From: Clostridiales bacterium
GTDB lineage: Bacteria > Bacillota > Clostridia > Oscillospirales > Oscillospiraceae
Length of the DNA stretch: 64,000 nt
Assembly (NCBI GenBank): GCA_004553545.1
Contig: SFLD01000005.1
Span: 1-64,000, forward strand
Direction of reading: 5' to 3'
Numbering within the stretch: position 1 is the stretch's first letter; every line of letters starts with the position of its first letter. Made by a program: the position numbers and the translations under genes. Shown piece after piece: positions 28,974 to 37,878 of this stretch. The notes beneath the pieces were generated by a model that did not search any database, had not been told where the DNA came from, and worked only from the letters and a program-made list of their open reading frames with translations.

Positions 28974-29147
28974 AGCGCCACCTCCCGGTATCTGTTCCCA
29001 TCCTGAAAGTATATGGCAGCGGGACGCAGGCGCATCCCGTCAATGGCTTGCAGAGCCGCCCGGATGGCGGCGGGGGCGACGGCCAGGGCATAGGCGCAGC
29101 CCCGGCCCGCAGGTGACGGAGCGGGCGATGATGAGATACTGCTCCAA
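28970..29147 (-). pseudogene. DUF3343 gene remnant (internal deletion and frameshift)
   Basis: The minus strand starts with AGGAGG and TTG at 29145-29147, reading LEQYLIIARSVT, a typical DUF3343 N-terminus. That frame soon stops. A second frame then gives GCAYALAV and IYFQDGNRYREVAL, the typical C-terminus, whose stop TGA (28970-28972) overlaps the desulfurase ATG. About 20-25 residues that normally lie between these parts are missing. DUF3343 proteins are putative Se/S-transfer partners of this desulfurase group. The loss could be real or an assembly error. Confidence 0.7.
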
Positions 29148-29212
29148 GAGACACTCCTCCTCTCCCGCCATCCTATGCCGAAGGCGGGCGGCAGGAACCC
29201 CTTCGCCCCAGG

Positions 29213-29238
29213 AAAAAGCCCCGCCGGTGCGGCGGGGC
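29213..29238 (-). terminator. Terminator of vanZ-methyltransferase operon
   Basis: Nine-base-pair GC stem (29218-29226 with 29230-29238), loop GTG, followed on the minus strand by TTTTTCC. Confidence 0.85.
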
Positions 29239-29246
29239 GGGTGCGT

Positions 29247-29864
29247 TCATTCTTCCAGGGTCAGAAGCCCTGCGCAGGGGGACAGTTTCTCAAACCGCAG
29301 CTGCGGGAAGGCTTCCCGCAGCTCATCGGCCACGAAATAGACCTCCTCTTCATCCCAGCTCTCCCCTGCCGCAGCCTGGCAGGCTGCGAGCTCCGCCCGG
29401 GTGGCAAAGGCCACATCCCCGATGAGGATGGCTCCGCCGGGCCGCAGATGCGCCTGCAGCTCCCGCAGGAAGCGGACCTTCTCCCCGTCCGCGAGATGAT
29501 GGAGGGAGTAGGTGGCCACGATGCAGTCGTAGTCCCGTCCCGCCAGCTCCGGTACCAGCCCATGGGAAAGGTCTCCCAGGAAGAGCTGCGCCTCCGGCAT
29601 CTTTCTCCGGGCGGCAGAGAGCATCTCCGGCGAGAAATCCTGGCCGAAGACCTGACAGCCCGCCCGGTAAAGCCGCTCCGTCAGCGTCCCGGTGCCAAAG
29701 CCCAGGTCCAGCACCCGGGGCGTCCCACGTTCCAGCACCCGGCGGGCGATGGCATCCAGCACCCGCTGGTAGCCCGCAAAGGGGTAGCTCCCCTCCCCGT
29801 CGGATCTCGCCACATCCGCGTCATAGTCCTCCGCCCAGCGGTCAAAGCCCTTCTCATTCAGCAT
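29247..29864 (-). CDS. Class I SAM-dependent methyltransferase
   Basis: A 205-residue methyltransferase with Rossmann motif I VLDLGFGTGTL (51-61), the acidic motif II and YSLHHLADGEK. The substrate is unknown. It overlaps the VanZ-like gene by 7 bp, so the two are cotranscribed, and it ends the operon before a clear terminator. Resembles the YcgJ/UbiE-like small-molecule methylases rather than rRNA enzymes. Confidence 0.85.
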   Translation of the reverse strand: MLNEKGFDRWAEDYDADVARSDGEGSYPFAGYQRVLDAIARRVLERGTPRVLDLGFGTGTLTERLYRAGCQVFGQDFSPEMLSAARRKMPEAQLFLGDLSHGLVPELAGRDYDCIVATYSLHHLADGEKVRFLRELQAHLRPGGAILIGDVAFATRAELAACQAAAGESWDEEEVYFVADELREAFPQLRFEKLSPCAGLLTLEE

Positions 29865-30424
29865 GGTTTCTCCTTTCCTCGCCAGCGCCGCAGCCCGAAG
29901 CAGAGCGCCGTGGAGGCCGCGATCCCGATCCCGTTCAGCAGGACGTCGTTCAAATCAAAGCTCCGGCCAAAGACCGGCTGCAAAAGCTCAATGCCCAGAC
30001 ATAGCCCAAGCCCCGTCAGCGCCGTCCGCCGCCAGGTCGCCTCCCGCCGGAAGAGCGGGTAGAGGACGCCGAAGGGCAGGAAGAGCAGCAGGTTGAAGAG
30101 GTTCTCCGCCCCGAGATCCAGCCCCAGCGCGAAATCGAAGCTGCCCCCGAACCAGTGGACGGACATGCCGCTCTCCCGGTGGTAGAGCAGGCGGTACCAG
30201 CCCATGCTGATGGGCCGCAGCAGGAGCGTCACCCCCAAGAGCCCCGCAAGATAGCAGACGAAAAGGCTCGCCAGGAGGACCGGCTTCGTCTTCCCTCCCC
30301 TCCGGAACCGGAGGGCGGCGTAGACCGCCCCCGCCAGCGGCGCCAGGGGCAGCAATTGCAGGAAGTACCCGGGATAGGTGTCCAGGAAAAAGTATTGCCA
30401 GGTCATGTTGTCCGGAAAATACAC
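29858..30424 (-). CDS. VanZ-family membrane protein
   Basis: VanZ-like proteins have several membrane helices; the prototype gives low teicoplanin resistance by an unknown mechanism. The 188 residues have four to five hydrophobic helices (about 17-38, 48-70, 108-125, 133-150, 158-178) and the family motif NLLLFLPFGVLYP. It is first in a two-gene operon with a methyltransferase. The palindromic site at 30460-30495 lies upstream and probably controls it. Confidence 0.85.
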   Translation of the reverse strand: MYFPDNMTWQYFFLDTYPGYFLQLLPLAPLAGAVYAALRFRRGGKTKPVLLASLFVCYLAGLLGVTLLLRPISMGWYRLLYHRESGMSVHWFGGSFDFALGLDLGAENLFNLLLFLPFGVLYPLFRREATWRRTALTGLGLCLGIELLQPVFGRSFDLNDVLLNGIGIAASTALCFGLRRWRGKEKPC

Positions 30425-30459
30425 GGTGTCCCCCCTTCCGCCACACCGGAAACCGGAAC

Positions 30460-30495
30460 GGCAGCATGAACTGTACTAGTACAGTTCATACTGCC
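30460..30495. promoter_or_regulatory. Palindromic operator upstream of vanZ-like operon
   Basis: Perfect 24-bp palindrome with half-site ATGAACTGTACT (30466-30489), extended by GGCAG/CTGCC arms to 36 bp with one mismatch. A consensus -35 box TTGACA lies at 30511-30516 on the minus strand, and its -10 region would fall on the right half of the palindrome. This geometry is typical of a repressor site. The regulator is not encoded next to it. Confidence 0.7.
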
Positions 30496-30520
30496 ATAAG
30501 ATCCGCCCTTTGTCAAGCCA

Positions 30521-31438
30521 TCAGTCGCAGATGTACAGGGAAACGCCCACGGTCTTATCCCGGATCCGGAGGTAGATCTCGTCCTCCATCTCCGGCACCA
30601 GGCTCAGCGCGGTGTCCTCCGTAACGCCCTCCGGCATCCGGACATCGCAGCCGATCTCCAGCGTACGGCTCTCCTCGTCGTAGCCCGTGACCTCACAAGA
30701 GACATCCTGGTACCCGGCCTCCTCCAGCCGCCCCGTCATCTCCTGGAACATGCTCTCGTCCCAGAAGATGCCGTCCACGTAGTCGGCGTAAGCGGCGTCA
30801 AACTCCTTCCGGCTCATCTCCGGGAATAGATCGCAGGACAGCAGTGCTCCCACTTCGGGGCCGCTCTCCTGAGGCAGGAAATCCGGCAGCCCGACACAGA
30901 GCTCCAGCTTTTCGCCGCCGGCCTCCTTCCAGGCCTGCAGCAGCTCCCAGACGGCGTCCGCGTCCTCGCTCCTGGGAAGGTCGTGGGTGGTGAGGGTGAG
31001 CCTCGTCTGGAACACCTGGTCCTCGCTGTGGAAGCAGGTCCCGAGGACGCCCCCGTCATAGTTCGGCAGGGCGCCCTCCGCCTTCAGCCCGTCGGGGTAC
31101 CGCTCCTCCATGGCCTGGATCTCCTCTACCTGGGCCACGTCGTCCATCCAGGGCTCGTTCTTCTGGTCCAGCAGCAGCGAATAGAGGTAGCTCCCGCCGT
31201 TTACCTGGGCCACCTGGATACAGTTATGAATGCCGTTGTTCTTGGTCTGGACGGAGATGACGGGAAATCCGTAGACCTCCATGCCGTAGTTTTCCCGGAA
31301 GTAGGGCTCGGCGATGGCGGCAGCTTCCTCCTCCGTCAGGGGCTCCGCCGTCTTGGGACTGGCGCCGCCATTGCCGCCGCAGGCGGTGAGGGACAGGACC
31401 AGCAGGAGGACCAGGGGCAGAAACTGCAGTCTTTTCAT
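30521..31438 (-). CDS. Predicted lipoprotein of unknown function
   Basis: A lipoprotein signal ([17 protein letters not shown] followed by TAC) places the mature 286-residue protein on the outer face of the membrane, anchored at C20. A low-complexity linker is followed by acidic alpha/beta sequence without a family I recognise. ATG overlaps the ispF stop by 4 bp, so it is expressed with ispD-ispF, although a link to isoprenoid synthesis is not obvious. Confidence 0.85.
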   Translation of the reverse strand: MKRLQFLPLVLLLVLSLTACGGNGGASPKTAEPLTEEEAAAIAEPYFRENYGMEVYGFPVISVQTKNNGIHNCIQVAQVNGGSYLYSLLLDQKNEPWMDDVAQVEEIQAMEERYPDGLKAEGALPNYDGGVLGTCFHSEDQVFQTRLTLTTHDLPRSEDADAVWELLQAWKEAGGEKLELCVGLPDFLPQESGPEVGALLSCDLFPEMSRKEFDAAYADYVDGIFWDESMFQEMTGRLEEAGYQDVSCEVTGYDEESRTLEIGCDVRMPEGVTEDTALSLVPEMEDEIYLRIRDKTVGVSLYICD

Positions 31439-31953
31439 GCGCTTTCCTTTCTGCCGTCGCGCGGCGTTCCTTCGACTTTCTCAAGGAGGGCGATGGCCTG
31501 GGCGGCCATGCCGGAGCCGTCCCCGGTGAAGCCCAGGCGCTCCTCCGTGGTGGCCTTCACGCTGACCTGGGAGACGTCCAGCCCCAGCGCCTCCGCCAGG
31601 TTCCGCCGCATGGTCTCCCGGTAGGGGGCCAGCTTCGGGGCCTGGGCCACGATGGTGCTGTCAAGGTTCACCACTTGCCAGCCATTCTCCCTCAGGCGCT
31701 TCCCCACCTCTTTCAGCAGCAGCAGACTGGAGATGCCCCGGTACCGCTCGTCCGAGTCCGGGAAGAGCTTTCCGATGTCCCCCAGGCCCGCCGCCCCCAG
31801 CAGGGCGTCCATGATGGCGTGGGTCAGCACGTCGGCGTCGGAGTGTCCGTCCAGTCCCCGCTCATAGGGGACGGTGACGCCGCCTAAGATCAAGGCCCGC
31901 CCCTCCGTCAGCCGGTGGACATCGTAGCCCTGGCCAATGCGCAGATTCGTCAT
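31435..31953 (-). CDS. ispF: 2-C-methyl-D-erythritol 2,4-cyclodiphosphate synthase
   Basis: MEP-pathway enzyme forming the cyclic diphosphate of methylerythritol. Metal ligands appear in GYDVHRL (D10, H12) and [13 protein letters not shown], and the C-terminal [19 protein letters not shown] is conserved. It is 172 residues with a slightly long tail. It overlaps ispD (4 bp) and the lipoprotein gene (4 bp). Confidence 0.97.
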   Translation of the reverse strand: MTNLRIGQGYDVHRLTEGRALILGGVTVPYERGLDGHSDADVLTHAIMDALLGAAGLGDIGKLFPDSDERYRGISSLLLLKEVGKRLRENGWQVVNLDSTIVAQAPKLAPYRETMRRNLAEALGLDVSQVSVKATTEERLGFTGDGSGMAAQAIALLEKVEGTPRDGRKESA

Positions 31954-32678
31954 GCTCTCCGCCTCCGATCCTCCAGGATGGCCTCCGCCAGCACCAGGTC
32001 CAGCGGGGTGGTGATCTTCAGGTTCTCCGGGTCGCCCTCCACGAGGTAGACGATCTTCCCCAGCCGCTCCACGGCGGAGCAGTCGTCCGTCAGGGCGGCC
32101 CCCGCCTCCATGGCGGACTGCAGCGCCGCTTTCAGAAGGGACGCCTCAAAGCCCTGGGGCGTCTGCACGGCGGCGAGGCTCTCCCGGTCCACGGTCTCCG
32201 TCACCCGGTCGCCTTCCCGGCGCTTGATGGTGTCCCGCACCGGCACGGCCGGGGCGGCGGCGTTGCAGCGGAAGGCCGCCGTCACCACGGCGTCGATGAG
32301 CTCCGGCGTCACGAGAGGCCTCGCCCCGTCCTGCACCGCCAGGAACTCCGTCCTGGGGTCCGCCTCCAGCGCCGCCCGGTAGACGGATTCCTCCCGGTCC
32401 CGCCCGCCCAGTACGATCTTCACGGGCTTCGTGATGCCATAGCTCTTGCAGAGCTCCGAGAAGGGCAGGATGTCCTCCTCCCGGGCGGCAATGACGATGG
32501 CGTTCACCGTCTCCGCCTCCTCCAGCGCCCGCAGGGTATGGGCAAGAACGGGGATGCCGTCCAGCTGCTCCAGGAGCTTGGAGCGGCCAGTCCCCATCCG
32601 CGCAGAGCTGCCGCCCGCCGCCACCAGCGCCGTGCAGAAGGGCCGCTGGGCCTCCCGGATCCGTTTGAACCAAGCCAT
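31950..32678 (-). CDS. ispD: 2-C-methyl-D-erythritol 4-phosphate cytidylyltransferase
   Basis: Transfers CMP to methylerythritol phosphate in the MEP pathway. The nucleotide-binding motif [15 protein letters not shown], the VQDGARPLV block and the C-terminal DLVLAEAIL are present. About 14 extra residues precede the family core. It is first in the ispD-ispF-lipoprotein operon and is read from the promoter at 32726-32754. Confidence 0.96.
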   Translation of the reverse strand: MAWFKRIREAQRPFCTALVAAGGSSARMGTGRSKLLEQLDGIPVLAHTLRALEEAETVNAIVIAAREEDILPFSELCKSYGITKPVKIVLGGRDREESVYRAALEADPRTEFLAVQDGARPLVTPELIDAVVTAAFRCNAAAPAVPVRDTIKRREGDRVTETVDRESLAAVQTPQGFEASLLKAALQSAMEAGAALTDDCSAVERLGKIVYLVEGDPENLKITTPLDLVLAEAILEDRRRRA

Positions 32679-32725
32679 GCTGACCTCCCATCCTCCCCGT
32701 TTTCGGGGAAGGGTATTTCTTGCTC

Positions 32726-32754
32726 ATTATACCTTCCCCGCCCGCCCAATACAA
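32726..32754 (-). promoter_or_regulatory. SigA-type promoter of ispD-ispF
   Basis: Minus-strand TTGTAT (32749-32754), 17 bp, TATAAT (32726-32731). It is identical in hexamers and spacing to the murD promoter. Confidence 0.82.
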
Positions 32755-32759
32755 GCGTT

Positions 32760-33015
32760 TTCCCGCAGGTCGTCCCCATCCCGGCGGATTTTCCAAAGCC
32801 CCGCCGCCGAAGCCGCCCCCACGGCCCCGCGGCCAGCAAACACCTCCCACAGAAGCAGGCAGCCGACCGGGGACCCCCCGTCCTCCGTCCCGGGGAAACT
32901 CAAGGAAGGGACCGAAGCCCCTTCCTGGTTTCCGCCGCCCCCAGCGGCGGAAAGGATCCAAATCATTTTTCCCGGTGGCATGTACGGCGGGAAAAATACT
33001 CCTCACGAAGCGACG
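32760..33015. other. Intergenic stretch without a supported gene
   Basis: No reading frame here has a ribosome site or family resemblance. Two inverted repeats are visible: TTTCCGCCGC with GCGGCGGAAA (about 32929-32953) and TTTTTCCCG with CGGGAAAAA (about 32968-32997). They could fold in RNA from either strand, but I see no promoter that would start such a transcript. Confidence 0.5.
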
Positions 33016-33019
33016 TGTG

Positions 33020-33053
33020 AAAAGGGTCCAGCCCGGAAGGGCTGGACCCTTTT
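33020..33053. terminator. Bidirectional-type terminator downstream of CoA-transferase
   Basis: Fifteen-base-pair stem (33020-33034 with 33039-33053), GGAA loop, A-run on the left and T-run on the right, so minus-strand transcripts end in TTTTC. Confidence 0.82.
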
Positions 33054-33079
33054 TGCGCCAAAGCGGAGTGCAATGCCAT

Positions 33080-33110
33080 CGTACCTCCCATCCAATGGAT
33101 GGGAGGTACG
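33080..33110. repeat. Perfect 14-bp hairpin without T-run
   Basis: CGTACCTCCCATCC (33080-33093), loop AAT, then the exact complement (33097-33110). It lies between the CoA-transferase end and the terminator at 33020. Confidence 0.8.
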
Positions 33111-33119
33111 GGGCTTTCC

Positions 33120-33146
33120 TCGCTGGAACGCTCCGCGTTTCAGCGA
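33120..33146 (-). repeat. Hairpin immediately after CoA-transferase stop codon
   Basis: TCGCTGGAACGC (33120-33131) pairs with GCGTTTCAGCGA (33135-33146) with one mismatch. It would sit at the very 3' end of the coding region in the minus-strand mRNA. Confidence 0.65.
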
Positions 33147-33148
33147 AA

Positions 33149-34501
33149 TCAGTACATCATCTTATTGGCCTTGGACCAGATGCCCATCTTCTCGGCTTCC
33201 CGGATCAGCTCCTCCCGGAAGTCGGGGTGCGCGATGGAGATCATGGCCTCGGCGCGCTCCCAGGTGGTGAGGCCCTTCAGGTTCACCTTGCCGTACTCGG
33301 TGACCACATAGTGGGTGTTGGTACGGGTGCAGGTGGTGACGGAGCCGGGCACCAGGGTGGGACGGATGCGGGACTTCAGCTCGCCGGTCTTCTTGTCCTT
33401 GACGGTGGAGTTGAAGCAGATGAAGCTCTTGCCGCCCTTGGAGAGGTAAGCGCCCATGACGAAATCCTGCTGGCCGCCGGAGCCGCTGATGTGGCGGGTG
33501 CCGGAGGACTCAGAGGAGACCTGGCCGAAGAGGTCCATATCCACGGCGCCGTTGATGGAGATGAAGTTATCCTGGGCGGCAACGTTGGTGATGTTGTTGA
33601 CGTAGTCGATGGGAGCGCTCATGCACTCGGGGTTGTGGTCCAGATAGTCATAGAGCTTCTGGGAGCCGGAGGCGAAGGAGTAGGTCTGACGGCCCTTGTC
33701 GTAGTTCTTGCACTTGCCGGTGATGCGGCCGGCCAGCGCCATGTCCACGAAGGCGTCCACGTACATTTCGGTCTGGACGCCCAGGTCCTTCAGGTCGGAG
33801 TCCGCGATGAGGCGGCCCACGGCGGTGGGCAGCACGCCGATGCCCAGCTGCATGCAGGCGCCGTTGGGGATCTCCTCCACCACCTGACGGGCGATGGCCC
33901 ACTCGCTGTCGCCGGGCTCGGCGGAGACCACCAGCTTGCCCATGGGGGAGTCGGGAGCTTCCACGATCATGTCCACATCGTCGATGCGGATGCCGCAGTC
34001 AAAGCCGCCGTAGCAGTAGGGCTGGTTGGGGTTGACCTCCACGATGATGCACTTGGCCTTCTCCAGCATGGCGGCCTCGTGGGTGGCGGAGGGACCGAAG
34101 TTGAACCAGCCGTGCTCGTCCATGGGAGTGACCTGGATCATGGCCACGTCCACGGGAGGCAGGCAGTCACGGTAGTAGCTGGGGATCTCGGAGAAGCGCA
34201 TGGGATCGTAGTACGCCATGCCCTCCTTCACCATCTGCCGCTCGATGGCGGAGGAATGCCAGGAGTTGTAGATGAAGTGATCCTTGGCGTTGGGCACGTC
34301 CGCGATGGCGGGACGGCGCAGCAGGATGGCGCCCCGGATCTTCACGTTGGTGAGCTCCTCGGCACGGGCAGCCAGGGCCTTGTCCAGCACGTCCGGCGTG
34401 CCGGTGCTCCAGCCATAGTCCACCCAGTCACCGGAGCGGATGACCTTGACAGCCTCCTCCGGCGTGGTCAGCTTCTGACGGTACATTTCCTGAAAGTTCA
34501 T
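33149..34501 (-). CDS. but: Butyryl-CoA:acetate CoA-transferase-like (acetyl-CoA hydrolase/transferase family)
   Basis: Class I CoA-transferase of 450 residues; in gut Clostridia this group makes butyrate from butyryl-CoA and acetate. The sequences FIYNSWHSS (76-84) and [10 protein letters not shown] (249-258) match regions known to be conserved in butyryl-CoA:acetate CoA-transferases. The catalytic glutamate is probably E245 in QTEMY. A 4-hydroxybutyrate or other acyl-CoA specificity cannot be excluded. ATG at 34499-34501 follows AAAGGGGAG. It is a single-gene unit followed by three hairpins. Confidence 0.8.
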   Translation of the reverse strand: MNFQEMYRQKLTTPEEAVKVIRSGDWVDYGWSTGTPDVLDKALAARAEELTNVKIRGAILLRRPAIADVPNAKDHFIYNSWHSSAIERQMVKEGMAYYDPMRFSEIPSYYRDCLPPVDVAMIQVTPMDEHGWFNFGPSATHEAAMLEKAKCIIVEVNPNQPYCYGGFDCGIRIDDVDMIVEAPDSPMGKLVVSAEPGDSEWAIARQVVEEIPNGACMQLGIGVLPTAVGRLIADSDLKDLGVQTEMYVDAFVDMALAGRITGKCKNYDKGRQTYSFASGSQKLYDYLDHNPECMSAPIDYVNNITNVAAQDNFISINGAVDMDLFGQVSSESSGTRHISGSGGQQDFVMGAYLSKGGKSFICFNSTVKDKKTGELKSRIRPTLVPGSVTTCTRTNTHYVVTEYGKVNLKGLTTWERAEAMISIAHPDFREELIREAEKMGIWSKANKMMY

Positions 34502-34565
34502 GACAGTACTCCCCTTTTGCATGATGTCTGATTTTTGAAACGATGTCTATTCTCTCTCGTTAGAA

Positions 34566-34606
34566 AGCGAGGCAGGCAACACGTTCTCGATGATGCCTGC
34601 CTCGCT
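34566..34606 (-). terminator. Terminator of ispH/S1 operon
   Basis: Thirteen-base-pair stem AGCGAGGCAGGCA/TGCCTGCCTCGCT with a 15-nt loop, followed on the minus strand by TTCT. Confidence 0.65.
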
Positions 34607-34635
34607 GAGCGAACTATGCTCAAAAATGGGCGGAA

Positions 34636-36588
34636 TTACTCCTCGCCGTCCTCCTCGGTCTCAGCGGAGGGGTCCAGCAGAGCGCGGATGGAGAGGGAGA
34701 TCTTCTTCTTGTCCTCGTCCACGGCGATGATCTTGGCGTCCACCACCTGACCCTCGGACAGGACGTCCTCGGGCTTGTCGATGCGGCGGTCGGCGATCTG
34801 GGAGATATGGATGAGACCATCCACGCCGGGAACGACCTCGGCAAAGGCGCCGAAGGTCATGAGCTTCACGATCTTGACGGAAGCGACGTCACCCACCTGA
34901 TACTTGTCCAGGAAGGTCTGCCAGGGATCCACGGAGTTATCCTTGCAGCCCAGGGAGATCTTGCGCTTCTCGGGATCGTAGGAGATGACGTACACATCCA
35001 GGGTGTCGCCCACCTTGCAGACCTCGGCGGGGTTCTTGATGCGGCTCCAGCTGAGTTCGGAGATATGTACCATGCCGTCCACACCGCCGATGTCCACGAA
35101 GACACCGTAGGAGGTCATGGACTTCACGACGCCGGTGTAGTGCTTGCCGACCTCGATGTTGGCCCAGATCTCAGCCTGCTTGGCGGCGCGCTCCTCGGCC
35201 TGGACGGCGCGGATGGAGCCCACAACGCGGCGACGGGCACGGTTGACCTCGGTGATGCGGAGGTTGACCTTCTGCTTGATGAGGCTGGAGAGGTCAGCGC
35301 CCCGGGGCAGGCCGCTCTGGGAGGCGGGGACGAAGACGCGGACGCCCTTGACGGACACCACGAGACCGCCCTTGTTCTCCTCGGTGACGGTACCCTCGAG
35401 AACGGTCTTCTCCTCGACGGCCTTCTCGATGTTCTCCCAGACCTTGACGGCGTCCAGGCGTTTCTTGGAGAGCTCGGCATAGCCTTCCACGTCGTTGACG
35501 CGGACGATGTAGGTCTCGATCTCATCGCCGACCTTGACGACATCCTCGGGCTTGACGTTGGGATTGTCGCTCAGCTCGCTGAGCTTGATGTAGGCGTACT
35601 GCTTGGCGCCCACGTCCACCAGCACCTCAGTGGGGTTGATGGCCAGAACCGTACCGGTGACCTTCTCTCCTGTATTTAAAGTTTTGAAAGACTGATTCAG
35701 TAATTCCTCGAAGGACTCCTCTTTGCCTTCCTGGGTCTTGATTTCTTCACTCATTGTTGCATATACCTCCTTAATAATGCCAGCAGGCGTGGATGCGCCA
35801 GCCGTAAGTCCCGCAACAGAGCAACCATTGAACCAGTCCGGCAGGAGCTCGTCCGCCGACTCTACCTGGTAGACACGGCGGCAGTTCCCTCTGCAAATCT
35901 CCGTCAAATGTTTGGTGTTAGCGCTTTTACGGTCTCCCACCACCACCATCACGTCCGCCTGGGCGGCGATGGACGCCGCTTCAGATTGACGCTTATGCGT
36001 AGCATTACATATTGTATCAAAGAATTCTACGTTTGTACACTCTTTTTTTAAGATTTTCAGAGAAGTTTCAAAAATTTCTCGGATGCAGGTGGTCTGCGCC
36101 GCCGCCGTCAGGGGGAGATCCCGGCGGGCGGGGTCCTCCCGGAGCCAGGTTTCCGCCGCCTCCGGGCCGTCCAGCACCACGGTGCCGGGGCAGTAGCTGG
36201 CGATGGCCATGACCTCCGGGTGGCGGGCCTCGCCGATGAGGACGAAGGTCCTCCCCTCCTCCCCCGCCCTCGCGGCCAGCTTCTGGATGCGGGTGACATT
36301 GGGACAGGCGGCGTCCACCATCCGGACGCCCTTGGCCGCCAGGGCCTCCAGCACGTCCCGGCGCTCGCCGTGGGAGCGGAGGATGACGGTGTCGCCGCTT
36401 CGCAGGGCATCCGGGTCCTCGGTCTTCTCAATGCCGGCGGAGCGGAGTTCCTCCACCACGTGGGCGTTGTGGATGAGGTCCCCCAGCATCCAGCAGCGGC
36501 CGTATTCCTTCGCCGCTGCCCGGGCCAGGTCCACCGCCCGGTGGACGCCGTAGCAGAAGCCGGCGCTCTCGGCCAGGATCACTCTCAC
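34636..36588 (-). CDS. ispH-rpsA: Fused 4-hydroxy-3-methylbut-2-enyl diphosphate reductase / ribosomal protein S1
   Basis: Residues 1-278 are IspH, the [4Fe-4S] reductase ending the MEP pathway, with cluster ligands C12, C95 and C194. Residues 279-650 are an S1-type RNA-binding protein with four S1 motifs (about 307-377, 393-455, 481-548, 568-635). Such fusions are known in Clostridia. The start is GTG at 36586-36588, overlapping the plsC stop by 4 bp. At the junction, AAGGAGG (35766-35772) precedes ATG at 35752-35754, so S1 could also be made alone. Together with ispD and ispF the window holds three MEP genes. Confidence 0.96.
   Translation of the reverse strand: MRVILAESAGFCYGVHRAVDLARAAAKEYGRCWMLGDLIHNAHVVEELRSAGIEKTEDPDALRSGDTVILRSHGERRDVLEALAAKGVRMVDAACPNVTRIQKLAARAGEEGRTFVLIGEARHPEVMAIASYCPGTVVLDGPEAAETWLREDPARRDLPLTAAAQTTCIREIFETSLKILKKECTNVEFFDTICNATHKRQSEAASIAAQADVMVVVGDRKSANTKHLTEICRGNCRRVYQVESADELLPDWFNGCSVAGLTAGASTPAGIIKEVYATMSEEIKTQEGKEESFEELLNQSFKTLNTGEKVTGTVLAINPTEVLVDVGAKQYAYIKLSELSDNPNVKPEDVVKVGDEIETYIVRVNDVEGYAELSKKRLDAVKVWENIEKAVEEKTVLEGTVTEENKGGLVVSVKGVRVFVPASQSGLPRGADLSSLIKQKVNLRITEVNRARRRVVGSIRAVQAEERAAKQAEIWANIEVGKHYTGVVKSMTSYGVFVDIGGVDGMVHISELSWSRIKNPAEVCKVGDTLDVYVISYDPEKRKISLGCKDNSVDPWQTFLDKYQVGDVASVKIVKLMTFGAFAEVVPGVDGLIHISQIADRRIDKPEDVLSEGQVVDAKIIAVDEDKKKISLSIRALLDPSAETEEDGEE
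35752..35772 (-). promoter_or_regulatory. Internal ribosome binding site and start at IspH/S1 junction
   Basis: AAGGAGG (35766-35772) with ATG (35752-35754) 11 nt downstream, in frame, exactly where the S1 part MSEEIK begins. It could yield a free 372-residue S1 protein. Confidence 0.6.
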
Positions 36589-37205
36589 AGGGGCTCGCCT
36601 CCCACCTTCTGGCCGCCCAGGGCGTAGGCCTCTTCCAGAATGTTGTCGGCGATCTTCTGCATCTCCTCGGAGGTGCCCCGGCGGCCGGTATAGACCGGTG
36701 TGTAGGGCTTGCCGAAGATGATGCGGTGCTTATGGAAGGGCTTTTTAGGGCCGTCTGCAAAGACGGGGACCAGGGTCGCGCCGCTGCGGACGCCGATGAC
36801 GGCGATGCCGGAGTGGGCGTGGGGGGGCAGGCCGTCCACATAGCCAAGGCCATTGCGGATGGTGGTGCCCTCCGGGAAGATCAGGAGGTTCTGGCCATCC
36901 TTGATGACCTGCATGGCGGTCTTCACGGACTGGATGTCCGCCGTGCCTCTCGTCACCGGGAAGGCGCCCAGCTTGCGGATGAGCCAGGCCAGGGCCTTGT
37001 TGTGGAAGAGGGCCTCCTTCGCCATGATGCGGAGGTGATAGTTATGGGGCAGGCAGACACCGATGAGCACCGGATCCCAGTTGCTGGCGTGGTTGGGGCA
37101 GAGCAGAACGCCGTGGCGGGGCAGGTTTTCCAGACCCTCCGGCTGGAGGCGGAAGATCCACTTGATGAGCCGCCCGACGGTCCAGTACAGGAACTCAAAG
37201 AACAT
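36585..37205 (-). CDS. plsC: 1-acyl-sn-glycerol-3-phosphate acyltransferase (PlsC family)
   Basis: Membrane-associated acyltransferase making phosphatidic acid. The catalytic motif is NHASNWDP (NHxxxxD) near residue 37, and the FPEGTTI motif near residue 109 binds the glycerol phosphate. Length 206 is typical. It overlaps ispH by 4 bp and cmk by 11 bp. The cmk-plsC-ispH order is common in Clostridia. Confidence 0.93.
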   Translation of the reverse strand: MFFEFLYWTVGRLIKWIFRLQPEGLENLPRHGVLLCPNHASNWDPVLIGVCLPHNYHLRIMAKEALFHNKALAWLIRKLGAFPVTRGTADIQSVKTAMQVIKDGQNLLIFPEGTTIRNGLGYVDGLPPHAHSGIAVIGVRSGATLVPVFADGPKKPFHKHRIIFGKPYTPVYTGRRGTSEEMQKIADNILEEAYALGGQKVGGEPL

Positions 37206-37878
37206 CCTGGCTCCTTTCCCGGATCAGCGCCTCCACCGCCTGGAGGGTCCCGTCGAAATCGAGATGGGTGCTGTCCAGCAGGACGGCGTCCTCCGCCTGG
37301 CGGAGGGGAGCGGCGGCACGGTGGGTGTCGTTATAGTCCCGCTGCTGGATATCCGCGAGGACCTTCTCATAGGGCTCCGGCGTGCCCCGGAGCTCCAGCT
37401 CCCGGCAGCGGCGGCGGGCCCGCTCCTCCGGCGCGGCGGTGAGGAAGATCTTCAGCTCCGCCTCCGGCAGCACCACGGTGCCGATGTCCCGGCCGTCCAT
37501 GATGACGCTGTGGCGGCGGGCCAGGTCCTGCTGCATCTCCAGAAGGTAGGAGCGGACCTCCGCGTGGGCGGAGACATCCGAGGCGTAGGCCGAGACCTCC
37601 GGGAAGCGGATCTCCGCCGTCACGTCCTGGCCGTTTAAGAGCATGTGCTGCAGGCCGTCGTCCTCATAGCGGAGGGCGATCCGGATCCCGGGCAGCAGGG
37701 GGACCACCCGGTCCTTATCCTTGGGGTCCACGCCGTGGCGCAGGAGGTAGTATCCGATGCTACGGTAGATGGCCCCGGTGTCCACATAGAGGAGGCCCAG
37801 GTCCTTGGCGGCGGCCCGGGCGATGGTGCTCTTCCCTGCGCCGGAGGGGCCGTCGATGGCGACATTGATGTGCTTCAT
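37195..37878 (-). CDS. cmk: Cytidylate kinase
   Basis: Phosphorylates CMP and dCMP. P-loop GPSGAGKST is at residues 10-18; DGRDIGTVVLP and KIFLTAAPEERARRR are family segments. It has 227 residues. ATG overlaps the yhiN-family stop by 4 bp and its own end overlaps plsC by 11 bp. Confidence 0.97.
   Translation of the reverse strand: MKHINVAIDGPSGAGKSTIARAAAKDLGLLYVDTGAIYRSIGYYLLRHGVDPKDKDRVVPLLPGIRIALRYEDDGLQHMLLNGQDVTAEIRFPEVSAYASDVSAHAEVRSYLLEMQQDLARRHSVIMDGRDIGTVVLPEAELKIFLTAAPEERARRRCRELELRGTPEPYEKVLADIQQRDYNDTHRAAAPLRQAEDAVLLDSTHLDFDGTLQAVEALIRERSQDVL

Noticed and set aside
28393..29154. Minus-strand frame with a GTG start at the DUF3343 ribosome site
   Set aside because: It lies in another frame of the desulfurase gene, is glycine/arginine/proline-rich and matches no family; the DUF3343-like ends fit the region better.
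32727..32981. Possible small gene of 84 codons upstream of ispD
   Set aside because: No ribosome site, and the frame runs over the ispD promoter.
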